Source: Chara braunii (Eukaryota > Streptophyta > Charophyceae > Charales > Characeae). Taken from it: DNA of 22,421 bases. The notes under the pieces were generated by a model. That model searched no databases, had not been told where the DNA came from, and saw only the letters and a program-made list of their open reading frames with translations. The DNA is taken from positions 177,054 through 199,474 of the forward strand of contig BFEA01000593.1 of the NCBI GenBank assembly GCA_003427395.1. The letters are read 5' to 3'. Numbering within the stretch: the first letter of the stretch is position 1; each line of letters opens with the position of its first letter. Both the position numbers and the translations under genes were made by a program. Below are positions 8,875-18,136 of the stretch, in pieces.

Positions 8875-11800
8875 AGGGAATTGATAGTTGGTCTGTCCGA
8901 CGTGCCTCGGAAGCTGGAGGGCCGCAAGAACTTAGTGTCAAGGAGTACTATGCATTTCACCTTCACGACCGCGATGGTGAAAGGTCTTACCTCCTTTATG
9001 CAGCACGTCTCTTCCACGAGTTTTGTTGCATGGTGTACGCTAAAGTTGAATCCCCCCGCTTAAAATGGGTGAGATTCCACCAAAAAGAATTGCGCTCGGA
9101 GTATTATCAAGATCTACGAGACGCTGTGCAACAAAGTCAATGTGGTGAGGGTGTCGGAACGTTAGTGGTTTTACCGTCAACGTTCACTTGGGGACCCCAA
9201 TATATGAGTGAAAGATATCATGACAGCATGAGAATTGAGAGGCGATTCGGAAAACCGGATACTTTCATCACTATGACGTGCAACACTAACTGGTCGGAGA
9301 TCAAACAAGCCCTGTTGTCAGGTCAATGTCCTAAAGACAGGCCGGATCTTCTTGTGCGAGTGTTCAAAGGTTATCTTGCACAACTGATTGATGAGATAAA
9401 TAACAAACGGATCTTTGGTAGGGTGAGTGAAATGTTGTATGTGATGGAGTTTCACAAAAGGGATCTACCACACGCACATATATTGGTCATCCTGCATCCG
9501 GATGCTAAAATTCAGGATGCGGATGTTGTTGACAATATGGTGTGTGACGAGAGTCCTCCGGAAGGGGAATTAAGAGAAAAGGTAGCCAAGTTCATGTTGC
9601 ACGGGATTTGCGGTGCGGAAAAACGCGACGCCATGTACGGAGGACAGAGAATGCACCAAAATGTTTTCGAAAGATTTCATTTCAACAACAACATTCAAAG
9701 ACGAACAAACTTACCCTTTATATAGGAAACCAAGTGACGGAGATTTTACGATTGTTCAAAATGGTGTCGTTTACGACAATCGGCGTGTGGTCCCGTATAA
9801 CCCGTACTTGCTAATGAGGTTTAATTGTCACTTGAATGTTGAATATTATATTAATATCAAGGCGTGCAAGTACGTGTATAAGTACGTATACAAAGGGTGC
9901 GATCGTGCTATGGTTTGCGAGTAAGATAATAATGCGTTCATCGACGAGGTCAAATTGTATCAAGATATGTGTGTTGTAGGTGCATGCGAAGCATGCTGGC
10001 GTCTATTTGAGTTTAACGTTGTGGAACAATGGCCCGCGGTTGAAAGATTGTCCGTGCATCTTGAAAACATGCAAAAATTGCAATTCGAACCTGACACTGA
10101 GCATGATGTTGTTTCGCAAGGGCCCCCGAAAACGAAATTGATGGCATGGATGAAACACAACTCTTTAAATGAATATGTTCCTAAAGAGGAGCTTCCTCTG
10201 TATGCATAGATCGTTAATACTCAAGAGTGGGATAACAAACATAAGAAGTGGAACCGAAGAAAGAGTGATCTTCACGGTCGCCCCTTTAAAAACATATTTT
10301 GGTTGCATCACGTAAGGATCACGGAAGACGAACGATTTTATCTGCGCGTGTTGCTAAACCATGAACATTCTCGTGGGGTGTGCTCTTTTGTCGAAATTCG
10401 TACGGTGGACGGAGTCGAATATGATTTTTTCTGATCCGTGTGTCTTCGATTAGGCCTTTTGCAAACAGACGATGCATACGATTAATGCATCGACACAGCT
10501 GTGACGCATTACATGCCTAAAGAAATCCGTAAAATATTTGCTATGGTTCTCGCATTTGGTCCAGTGAACGATCCGATCCGATGTGTGACGATTTTCAGTA
10601 TCGTGCAGGCAATAAAATTGTTCCCCCGAACATTTTACAATCGTTAGTGTTATTCCATCTTGACCATATTTTGCAAAATTCTGGAAAAAAACATCCGTCA
10701 GTTCTGCCTTTATTATCCGACACCCGATGGGGAAACAAGTGTTGGGAACATAACCAGACATTACGAGAATAGAACGGTATCCTCGATTATAAACCACAAG
10801 TTATCGTATGATCCGATTCAAATGCAATGCAGATATAACTCTAATTTTCGACGTCTTTATCTACGTCAACGAGTGCTGGTGGAAAGAGTCGTTTGGATTG
10901 TGCAAGAGAAAAAAACGTTGCGTGTTTTTGTCGATGCACCGGCTGGAACAGGAAATACTTTATGCATTGAAATGATTTTGGCGGGCAGCTGGTCCCATTC
11001 TGCTATTGCATTGGTTGTCGCGTCTAGTGGAATAGCGGCTACTCTTTTGACGGGGGGTCGAACGTTTCACTCATGATTTCGTGCACCTTTAAAACTTGAT
11101 AACACGCTTCCCTTCTTGATTCCGAAACAAAGTGATCTTGCGGAGTTTATCCACCGTGCCGACTTGATTGTTTGAGACGAGGCTCCTATGAGTAACAAGT
11201 TTCACTTGGAAACTCTTGATATTACGCTTCGAGACCTCTGTAACAGTGACGAGCCGTTTGGCGGAAACGTTCTACTTCTTGCTGAAGATTTTAGACAAGT
11301 TTTGCCCGTTGTGAAACACAGATCGTGAGGGCAACAAATTGATGCTTCCATAAAATGTCTCCTTTATGGAAACTTTCTGAGGTTCATCAACTGACCGAAA
11401 ATATGTGAATCTTAAGCTTGAGCAATGATAAAATAACACGAATGTATGACCATTTTTTTATATGTATTGGGAATGGTGATCATCCTCGTGTTGTTCCTAA
11501 TGAACCTTCTATGGTCAAATTACCACGTGAGATTTGTACGGATAAATTGATTGCTGAGTTGATTTCATGGACGTTTGATGATGTGTCCAACTATGTGGGG
11601 GATGCCGATTATTTCTTGCCTCCGTTAATTCTATGTCGTACTAATGACGATGCCGATTCTATTAACATCCGTGTTCTTGACGACTTTCTTGGGGAAGTGC
11701 GTGACCTTTTTAGTGTTGATTATCCTGATTCGGATGATATTGGATTCAGTATTGAGCGAGAGTTCTTAAACTCTCTCGACGAATCTGACCTTCCACCTCA

Positions 11801-12231
11801 CAAGTTGCGCTTAAAAATTGGTACACTTGTGATGCTTTTGCGAAATTTGTCACCGAAGCAAGGACTTTACAACGATACAAGGTTGATTTTGAAGAAGATC
11901 GTTAATGATGATTTGTTGGAAGTGACAATAATGCACACGGGTAAGACAACACTGATCCCCAAGATTGATTTGACAAGCGATGGTGAGACAATGAGGTTCA
12001 AATGGTTTATGAGGCAATTTCCTGTCTGTCTTGCTTTTGCTGTAATGATTAACAAGTCGCAAGGACAAACCGTATCGCATGTCGGGGTTTGGCTACGCAG
12101 ACCGGTTTTTGCGCATAGCAAACCGTACGTTGCTTTGTCACGTGTTGGTCATCCCAACAACATCCGTGTTGCATTGCCTGATAATAATTTTTTTTACGAA
12201 GAATATTGTATATCATGAACTTTTGGGGTGA
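8875..12231 (+). pseudogene. Helitron Rep/PIF1-like helicase, multiply broken
   Basis: The protein that copies Helitrons by rolling-circle replication. Readable order: the region upstream of Rep (LSVKEYYAFHLHDRDG), the Rep domain with HUH motif LPHAHIL (HAH codons 9471-9479), a tyrosine motif KYVYKYVYKG (from 9868), then a PIF1-type helicase. Walker A reads PAGTGNTL: the ATP-binding Lys is Asn (10954-10956). Walker B DEAP follows a TGA (11173). A sensor-like region (FRQVLPVVKH) and the C-terminal motif INKSQGQT (about 12049) are also clear. Stops: 9922 TAA, 10207 TAG, 10432 TGA, 10483 TAA, 11074 TGA, 11173 TGA, 11326 TGA, 11406 TGA. Frame changes lie near 9615, 10560-10680, 11330-11355 and in the T-run near 12190, after which the frame ends TKNIVYHELLG. 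The N-terminus before 8875 is missing or in another exon. Confidence 0.92.
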
Positions 12232-12298
12232 GTCATTCTTTTTTTTTTTCGTCGAGCCTTCGCATTCCAAATAATTTCGTCATATTTTTTTTTTGCAG
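12228..12298 (+). other. Candidate 71-nt intron between the two Helitron genes
   Basis: A consensus 5' splice site (GTGAGT, 12228) is followed by T-rich sequence and a strong 3' splice site (T-run then GCAG, ending 12298). Splicing would join the end of the helicase to the region just before the ATG at 12310, but joined in the helicase frame it reaches a TAA after a few codons. The intron could lie in an untranslated leader of the second gene, or the frame may simply have decayed. Confidence 0.35.
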
Positions 12299-12309
12299 GC
12301 GACTTCCGA

Positions 12310-13935
12310 ATGCCGCATAAGTACGACACTCGTGCTAAGAGGAAAGCAATGACAACCAACAATACCGCTCAATATGATACAAATGTTACGTCAAAAGTTG
12401 GAGCTGAACATTCGGAGAGGTCGAAAAAAAGTGGAAATGATGAGAGGTCGGTGAATCTTGGAAGTGAGCGTTCTCGAGACGATCATGGTCATCTTGCTGA
12501 AGTTGAACATTGATGTTCGCAACGCAATATACTTGTTGATGCTGAGAAGATGATTGTGGAGGAGGGTGGTGACAATTGTCGTGCTGATGGGGATGGTTTG
12601 CGTGGAGGTCTATCGGGTGGGCCTAATAACCTTACATTTCCCGGTGACGAGGATGATAACGCTACAGGTAATTTGAAAAAAGGGTATGTTGATTCTACAT
12701 TCAAGAAAAGAAAGAGTCGTGGTAGAAAATCTAAACCTTTGGGTTCGCCCGAATTGCTCGAGCCTACGTTTGCTGACAATCGGGTGGGACGGTAACCTGT
12801 TCTTGATGAAATGGGAACACAAATTTTGAACGCGCTTAATGCGCTCCCTATGAATGCATTTGCATCTCTCCCGTTTTGTGGACTGTTCGTTGGACGTGCA
12901 CGTGTTCGTGATTCGTGTTCGCAATCTCAACGCAGTGGACGTGAAAAAGATGTTTGCCCCACATCACAATCACAAAATTCTTTGGGGGTTATTGTTGTGC
13001 CCGATGATAATGATGCACCCACAATCCTCACTCCGAATCCGTGCGCTTACCTTGCTAGATGGTTTGACGATGCGAAGAAGGTTGGCATGCAAAATATCTT
13101 GACTGAGGTGTTTTTTAAAATGTTTGTCAAAACTGGCACAGTCGTAAAAGATGGACGAAAATGGGAAAACTTCCTCGAATGGAAAATAAGCAAACTCACT
13201 GATATGCGGTTGCAACGACGATCCCCTCTTCCTTCAGACCCGTTGAATGTTTCGGATTTGGAGAGTTCTTCCATGTTGAATTTACTTTTGACTGATGCGT
13301 ATGTTGCTCTCTTTAATGAGGACATTACTAGGATGGCATTTGATTTCCCACGTTGTCCGACAGAAGGGACCATTCCCCAATCCTTTCACAAATATGCACG
13401 GATACAACACCTTCTGAAAAAGATTCCTCTCGTGGTTACTTCTTCCGCTCCTCATTCCGCTCCGATCCGTAGACTCCCCCTTCAAGCAGCATCTCCTTCA
13501 AATTTTCAACGTCTTGCGGATTATGCTCCACCATCCAATATGCCAACGCCGATTGTCACTACTTTTGTTGTTGTTTCTGCTTCACCGACCGCTATGACTA
13601 CTCCGTCTCCTGTAAGTTGTGTTGTGCCTGCTCTTACGCCATCAAGATACCATCTGCATGTCCATGTAGGACCCTTGGAACAACCAAGTTCTTCTAATTT
13701 TAACATTATCATTTATGACTCTCTTGAGTCAATTGGTCCCAAAAAGACACTTGCACACCTTTCCTATCTTGATAGTTCTCACAGGGTGCAAGATATTGTG
13801 GAAGCAGCAGTGAAATTGAATACGAGCATGAACACTTGGAGATGTGTGGATGCTGCAATTCCTCTCGATTACAATCGACAAAGACAGGGTCGATTCGGAA
13901 CTTTTGAGGAGTGTCGTCGCAAGGTGTTGCAATGA
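12310..13935 (+). pseudogene. Helitron second gene: Ulp1/C48-protease-like protein, catalytic Cys lost
   Basis: One frame from ATG 12310 to TGA 13933 is interrupted only by TGA at 12511 and TAA at 12793. The N-terminal ~170 codons are basic and low-complexity (KKRKSRGRKSK near 12700). The middle is helical and unidentified (ARWFDDAKKVGMQNILTEVF). The end resembles a Ulp1-type cysteine peptidase: YHLHVHVGP as the His strand, FNIIIYDSLES as the Asp strand, and IPLDYNRQRQGR-F-GTF where the family has Gln...Asp-Cys-Gly-x-Phe. Asp and Cys are replaced by one Phe, about one residue short, so the nucleophile is gone. The His-to-Asp-to-Gln order fits the family, but the match is from memory and needs a profile search. 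Position right after the helicase, inside the 3' terminus, shows the Helitron carries it. Confidence 0.55.
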
Positions 13936-14339
13936 GTTTTTGTTCGTGGGGTGCTGCAAGAGTATCGTTCCAGTGAAGGAAGTTGATTGGTCTTATCAGA
14001 GAGATAGGAAGAGAGAAATGTTAATTAGGCGGTCATCCAGGTGTTGCCCTAATGGCAGATTTTTTTATGGTCAGCTTCGGTTTTGGTTAAGTAATTGCCC
14101 TTACAAGAGAGATAGGAAGAGAGAGACAAATAAATGGGGGGGCGGAGAGAGAGAGAGAGAGGAAGAAGAAAATAACTTTGACTTGATATTATTGCGTTTT
14201 TTTACGTCAAGGTGGATTCCATTACGCAATAATTGTGCCTTGATCATACCGTGGGCACTTGCTAACTTTAATGGAACGCTAAATACTCATATTAAACTTC
14301 TTCTCTTTGTATACTGGTGTTGATCTTTCTTTATTCTTT

Positions 14340-14340
<1 letters not shown>
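13936..14340. other. Helitron 3' non-coding region
   Basis: Non-coding sequence between the protease-like gene and the microsatellite. Two copies of an 'agagagataggaagagag'-type phrase occur near 13999 and 14108, each preceded by similar sequence, suggesting an old local duplication. No gene is supported. Confidence 0.4.
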
Positions 14341-14426
<86 letters not shown>

Positions 14427-14430
14427 CTCT
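14341..14430. repeat. CT/CA compound microsatellite
   Basis: About 25 CT units (to about 14390) pass directly into about 16 CA units (to about 14422), followed by a few more CT units. Confidence 0.95.
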
Positions 14431-14700
14431 CTTTTTTCTTATTTTTCTATCTTTCGTTGTTTGCCTCTGTCTCTCCTCGCCCTTCCTCCTACTTTTTTTT
14501 TTAATGATTTTTTAGGCTACCAGCCGGGCGGCCCCGTTCCCGGGTGGCCAGCCCGTGCAAGGACCAAGAAAAGTCCCAGCAAAAGATGAAAACTAAAAAA
14601 AAATTCAAAGATTCCAAAAAACAACTATGTTATGCAGAAAAATAAAATGAACAACTTTTGCCTCAGGGTTACATCAAAATCCTTCATCATTTTTTTTTGT

Positions 14701-14739
14701 TATGACTACTCCGTCTCCTGTAAGTTGTTTCTGCTTCAC
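14701..14739 (+). repeat. Scrambled copy of 13571-13620 (templated duplication)
   Basis: Bases 14701-14728 exactly repeat 13593-13620 (TATGACTACTCC...TAAGTTGT). Bases 14725-14739 exactly repeat 13571-13585 (TTGTTTCTGCTTCAC). The two source segments are in the opposite order in the protease-like gene and join here through a shared TTGT. Confidence 0.9.
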
Positions 14740-14883
14740 TTTTTTTATTTGTTAGTTAAACTCAAACTTCGTAGCCAGTTTTGGGCGTCTTTATTGCCCT
14801 GTGATTCATTTTATTTTTTTTTAAGTCTGTTTGAGTTTATGCGAGTGGTCTCTGTCAGGTTCCCTACAACATTTTTTATTTTT

Positions 14884-14926
14884 GCGGGCATAGCCCGCAC
14901 CGCCCGCACTGCGGGCGCTTAGCTAG
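14884..14926 (+). repeat. Helitron 3' terminal hairpins and CTAG end
   Basis: The first hairpin has stem GCGGGC/GCCCGC with loop ATA (14884-14898). The second has stem CGCCCGC/GCGGGCG with loop ACT (14901-14917). CTTAG, CTAG (14923-14926) and a flanking T follow. This is the standard Helitron transposition terminator with an extra hairpin upstream. Confidence 0.75.
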
Positions 14927-14976
14927 TAGTTCTTTAAAACTTAGGGAGCTAAGGTTGACCTCTACAACACCCTTGG

Positions 14977-14979
<3 letters not shown>

Positions 14980-15018
<39 letters not shown>

Positions 15019-15240
15019 TGCTGCTTAGGGGATCTGCATTGAACCCTGGTTGATGGGCCCTCGCCCCCATTGAAAGATGGATTAGTCTTATCTGTAGAGC
15101 TACAGGGCAGTAGATTCGAATTGCATTTCGTTTGGCCCTCAAGATACAGCTTGTCAATGGAGCAAAAAGTTTAGCAGGCACTTAGGGCTAGTTGACCACT
15201 CTGTTCTGGCGCCCTCGGGTGACGAGGTCATGGTGCCTGC
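14980..15240 (-). mobile_element. Second reversed tRNA-like (SINE-like) sequence with A-run
   Basis: After an A-run at about 14980-15013, the minus strand reads as a tRNA-like head: an A-box-like TAGCTCTACAGATAAGA (plus-strand 15086-15102) and a B-box-like GGGTTCAATGC (15036-15046), about 50 bases apart. On the minus strand the head runs almost straight into a T-run. The rest of the stretch to 15240 has no recognisable feature. It shares orientation and tRNA-like layout with the element at 5230-5646, but the bodies do not match. Confidence 0.4.
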
Positions 15241-15370
15241 CTAGATGCTAATGTCATGGATATTTGGACACCTACCCTGAACATTTACAATTGTATGGGA
15301 CGCTGGACCCTTTTTCCAACAGGAAAAGGAAAAATTAACACTGGAAAAAAAAAAAAACCCTTGGAAAAGA
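15241..15370. other. Non-coding spacer
   Basis: Unique-looking sequence ending in an A-run near 15343-15356. No gene or repeat is recognised. Confidence 0.4.
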
Positions 15371-15373
15371 AAT

Positions 15374-15745
15374 GGTGAGGACGGGTGGGTACAGGTGGGT
15401 ACAGGCGGGTGAGGGTAGTGAAACAAATGCGAGCTATGGGTGGGTGCGGATGAGATTGTGCTTAAGGGCCTGGGTGGGGGGTCCGGCTGCAATTTTTCTT
15501 CAAGGTCTGGGCTTGGCCGGGCCCAGGTGGGTAAAGGCAAATGGTGAAAATATGTTTGGGTCTGGGCGGGTACGGCTGTCTGGGCGGGTACGGCTGTCTG
15601 GGCGGGCCCTGTTGGGTGGGGGGTCCGACTGCAATTTTTCTTCAAGGTGGGTAGTAGGGTACAAGCAGGTGGTGAAAAATATGTTTGGGTCTGGGCGGGA
15701 CCGACTGCAATTTTTCTTCAAGGTTTGGGCTCGGCCGGACCCAGG
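15374..15745. repeat. G-rich minisatellite cluster
   Basis: Interleaved repeats include an 18-bp unit TCTGGGCGGGTACGGCTG at 15561 and 15579 with a partial copy at 15597, and three exact copies of CTGCAATTTTTCTTCAAGGT at 15487, 15629 and 15705. GGTGGGTACAGG-like units also occur near 15384. Long open frames across it on both strands are by-products of the repeats and G+C content. Confidence 0.85.
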
Positions 15746-16440
15746 TTTATATGCTTAAATTGGACCGAGTTGCGGCCGGGCCAGAGCCTGAGGATTGTTA
15801 AGCCACATTTATGGCTGGCTGCGGCTGCCAAATATTATAGATGCTCAATATGGGTCGGGTGTGGTTGTAGGAGAAGTAGAAGTTGGTGAGCTCTGATGTG
15901 TACTGGGCACATCTGGATAGGACCTTTTCTGCAGACATCGTGACAATGCACAAGGAATTCTATAGCGGGCCATCACGTACGCTTCTTTCATCTATATGGG
16001 CATTGTCCAACTCTGTAACTTTTATTTACTCTTTCTTTACTGAACAGTAAAGTCCACTTTTATTAAGATTTTTTGCATTTACTTGATTTTTTCGATTGAT
16101 GGGTGTTCCTTTTGCTACCTTGTTGTTAGGTAACCTCTCTGTTTTAATAGTAATTATGTAGGCATTCTTCTAGCTTTTTTACATTTTTGGTTTTTGCATG
16201 TACGGGTTGATTAAGCATATGACTTCTATAAAGATTTGTTCTCCTCACATATAGACAAATCAGATGCTCCACGCCACGATCAACTGATAAGAGAATTCTT
16301 GGAACCCATGAACAAAGCCTTGACACCTGAACAACGCGACTTTCTGGGAGAGGTGGTTAATGGAGGCTATATATTCCGCCGAATGTATAGTGAAAAAACT
16401 CTTATATATGGTATACCGAAGACGAACACATCCATTAAGT
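15746..16440 (+). other. Non-coding DNA with a possible small exon at its end
   Basis: Most of this stretch is T-rich and lacks a gene. A pyrimidine tract ending CACATATAG near 16254 precedes an open segment to TGA 16440-16442 reading DKSDAPRHDQLIREFLEPMN and ALTPEQRDFLGEVVNGGY. It has protein-like composition but no family I recognise. It may be a captured or host exon. Confidence 0.3.
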
Positions 16441-16460
16441 GACAATACACTTCAGAATTT

Positions 16461-16551
16461 ACTTAGTCATTTTGCTTGATATAACATATTATATCCCGAT
16501 GTGTATTCGGTATTTCGTTACCGAAATACACTTCGGGATTTTCGGTGTCGG
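16461..16551 (+). repeat. 91-bp satellite monomer (single copy plus partial left neighbour)
   Basis: Begins ACTTAGTCATTTTGCTTGAT and matches the tandem monomers at 22230 and 22321 in the same orientation, roughly 88% by eye. The preceding bases (AATACACTTC, 16444-16453) resemble the end of a further monomer. It contains a near-perfect hairpin at 16495-16537 with arms CCCGATGTGTATTCGG and CCGAAATACACTTCGGG. Confidence 0.85.
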
Positions 16552-17345
16552 GGCAGAAACCCTGACAAGGGTATCTTCCCGTGTTTTTCAATGTCAGACG
16601 TTGTCTGACCTTTTCACTAAATTGGAGGACTTGATGAGATTGACGTTGCCAAAGTTTACTCAGACCAACGCTATGACTGAGAGACCGAATTTTTTCTTTT
16701 ACCTGACGTCGTCGACGCAGGACGACATCGACATCCGTGTGGGATAACGGGAGTCAGCACTGTCGTCCGCGGATTTCGACGAGACCGCAGTAGTGAGCGG
16801 TCAAGGGAAAGCTAAAGTTAAAGCCTAGGCTACCGATGGTGAGGTCGCGCGGCTGTACAGCCGCGCGATTCAGGGCCTAAGCAGGCCAAAAAGGGGTCGC
16901 CGCGACAAGGACGGCGGCGTGAAAGAATGGTTTAGGGTCCATAGGGCTTATGTGCGAAGGACCCGGGGGCGGGGGCGAAGGCGTTGAGGCCGGCTATATA
17001 GGGCAGTCGTTGAGGCCGTCGGCTGCCGGCCTCGCCTGCTAACCGCGGTAACAAGCCGGCTTAGCAGGCTTAGCCTGCTAAGGGCTGGAAGGGGGTCTGC
17101 TAGGCATTGGGAGCCCTTCACATAGAAGGGTTGCTCCTCTCTGGATGTGAGAAGGAACTAGCCCAATAGGTACCGCCGCCAGACTACCACCTTGCAGATT
17201 CAGGGATCGAGCCCAATGACTGTGACTAGGCTAGCTCCTTTTGATAGGAGCGGCCCAACCCCCCAGAAGTGACGCGGTCATTCTCGACCGCGCGATCCAC
17301 CAGATCGCAGGGCCGAAATCGGCCGCGTGGGTGGTATGGCCTCTG
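16552..17345 (+). repeat. Hairpin-chain region 1
   Basis: No convincing gene, but many perfect short hairpins follow one another: GTCAGAC/GTCTGAC (16593-16609), a 24-bp perfect palindrome (16845-16868), GAGGCCG/CGGCCTC (17012-17033), CTTAGCAGGC/GCCTGCTAAG (17060-17082), CCCTTC/GAAGGG (17114-17130) and GCTCCT/AGGAGC (17234-17251). Then come three abutting hairpins: CGCGGTC/GACCGCG (17273-17292), GCGATC/GATCGC (17292-17308) and GGCCGA/TCGGCC (17311-17324). The density looks far above chance and implies a structured RNA or single-stranded DNA. One frame near 16540-16747 is open but unrecognised. Confidence 0.6.
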
Positions 17346-17374
17346 CGCAAGGATGACATGCATAAATTAAGAAA

Positions 17375-17431
17375 TGTTTAAAATTGTTTTTTTTTGAAAA
17401 AAAAAAACAAAAAAAAAGAAAAAAAAAAAAN
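17375..17431. repeat. Homopolymer tract ending in an undetermined base
   Basis: T-run, then A-rich runs, then a single N at 17431. This is probably a gap-closure or consensus failure point. Confidence 0.9.
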
Positions 17432-17563
17432 TATCTGGATTACCCCGATGATGGCACTATCATGCTTATGCATTGAGGGGTAATCGATCGCTGAAAAATG
17501 AGCCGAGCAAAATGAAAACCGAACACCTGAGAAGGTGTTGAGCAAAAGGGCGAGGGCGAAGTA
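17432..17563 (+). repeat. 132-bp repeat copy A (matches 21210-21340)
   Basis: About 95% identical by eye to 21210-21340, with six substitutions and one 1-base indel. It contains hairpins GATTACCCC/GGGGTAATC and AACACCT/AGGTGTT. It starts immediately after the N and ends immediately at the adapter-like sequence. Confidence 0.9.
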
Positions 17564-17600
17564 TGTCTCTTATACACATCTAGATGTGTATAAGAGACAG
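17564..17600. other. Nextera/Tn5 mate-pair junction adapter (assembly artefact)
   Basis: The sequence is two head-to-head Tn5 mosaic ends: CTGTCTCTTATACACATCT (its first C replaced, at 17563) then AGATGTGTATAAGAGACAG, 37 of 38 bases of the circularisation adapter. On the minus strand it translates to SYTHLDVYKR, a peptide I recall as a common database contaminant. It is not native DNA. Confidence 0.97.
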
Positions 17601-17860
17601 GCCTACACCTGGCGTCGTAGGCGTCCGGGTACGGGCGCGTGGGGGCAGTAGGCAAAAAGACCCTGCCGAGCTTGACTCTAGTTCGGCTCTGTGAAATAAC
17701 TTGAAAGGGGGGGGGGATGTACTCGTTCGTTTTCAAACGACGAGCTGCCCCTGCTGTAGGGAAAAAAAAAACACAAAAAAAAAAAAAAAAAAAAAAAGAG
17801 GGGAGGAGTTGGAAAGAAAAAAAAAAAAAGGGGAACGACCGTGGATCTAGCCGCGGCCTC
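17601..17860. other. GC-rich and poly-A DNA after the adapter
   Basis: It begins with a GCCTAC/GTAGGC hairpin, has a hairpin around CTCGTTCGTTT near 17721, then A-runs at about 17761-17797 and 17817-17829. No gene is supported. Its linkage to DNA left of 17564 is doubtful. Confidence 0.5.
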
Positions 17861-17861
17861 G

Positions 17862-18062
17862 GTCTAGAAGCATCTAGACTATGGATAGGCATCAGACTGT
17901 TGAAACTGGTTTCAACAGTCTGCTTGAGAATGAGCGAGTACAACCATTTCTTGGCTGCATCTGGCCGCGGGTGAAGGCCAGATGCACTGCCAAGGTTCAG
18001 AACTTGGTTCCCCTAGGGGAACATCAAGTTCCCTGACCCTTGATCGCGAGTTTGATCAAAGG
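17862..18062 (+). repeat. Hairpin-chain region 2
   Basis: Five hairpins in 200 bp. GTCTAG/CTAGAC (17862-17879). A 14-bp perfect stem CAGACTGTTGAAAC with a 2-base loop (17893-17922). GCATCTGGCC/GGCCAGATGC plus one more pair (17956-17986). A nested hairpin whose core is the perfect 16-bp palindrome GTTCCCCTAGGGGAAC (18007-18022) inside arms at 17994-18006 and 18025-18038. TTGATC/GATCAA (18040-18059). Confidence 0.8.
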
Positions 18063-18117
18063 CCAGACTCTGTTCCAGGATTTGGTTGGGGGCAAAGCAG
18101 CTGCCCTCAGCCTTAAG

Positions 18118-18136
18118 CCAGCTATAAAAGCCAGCC
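18118..18136 (+). promoter_or_regulatory. Candidate TATA box
   Basis: TATAAAAG at 18123-18130 in a GC-richer setting, just downstream of the hairpin chain. It is a good pol II TATA match, but the downstream region contains no gene I can identify, so function is uncertain. Confidence 0.3.

Larger units (their letters stand above)
8875..14926 (+). mobile_element. Degenerate autonomous Helitron (5' end undefined)
   Basis: The element carries a Helitron Rep/helicase remnant, a second protease-like gene and a Helitron-type 3' terminus. The 3' end has two GC hairpins (14884-14898 and 14901-14917) followed five bases later by CTAG at 14923-14926 and then T, matching the hairpin plus CTRR rule and A/T insertion preference of Helitrons. 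The 5' TC end lies somewhere upstream of 8875 and could not be fixed. The transposition protein is broken by many stops, so this copy cannot move on its own. Confidence 0.8.

Noticed and set aside
13844-14323. Plus-strand frame of 159 codons overlapping the protease-like gene end
   Set aside because: It contains GA-rich low complexity and no domain; at most a few codons may be the frameshifted end of the protease-like gene.
15241-15758. Overlapping frames on both strands over the G-rich minisatellite
   Set aside because: They are products of 18-bp and other repeats whose periods or composition avoid stops; no protein-like sequence.
17440-17943. Minus-strand open frame of 167 codons
   Set aside because: It crosses the Nextera adapter and long homopolymers and includes the contaminant peptide, so it is an artefact.
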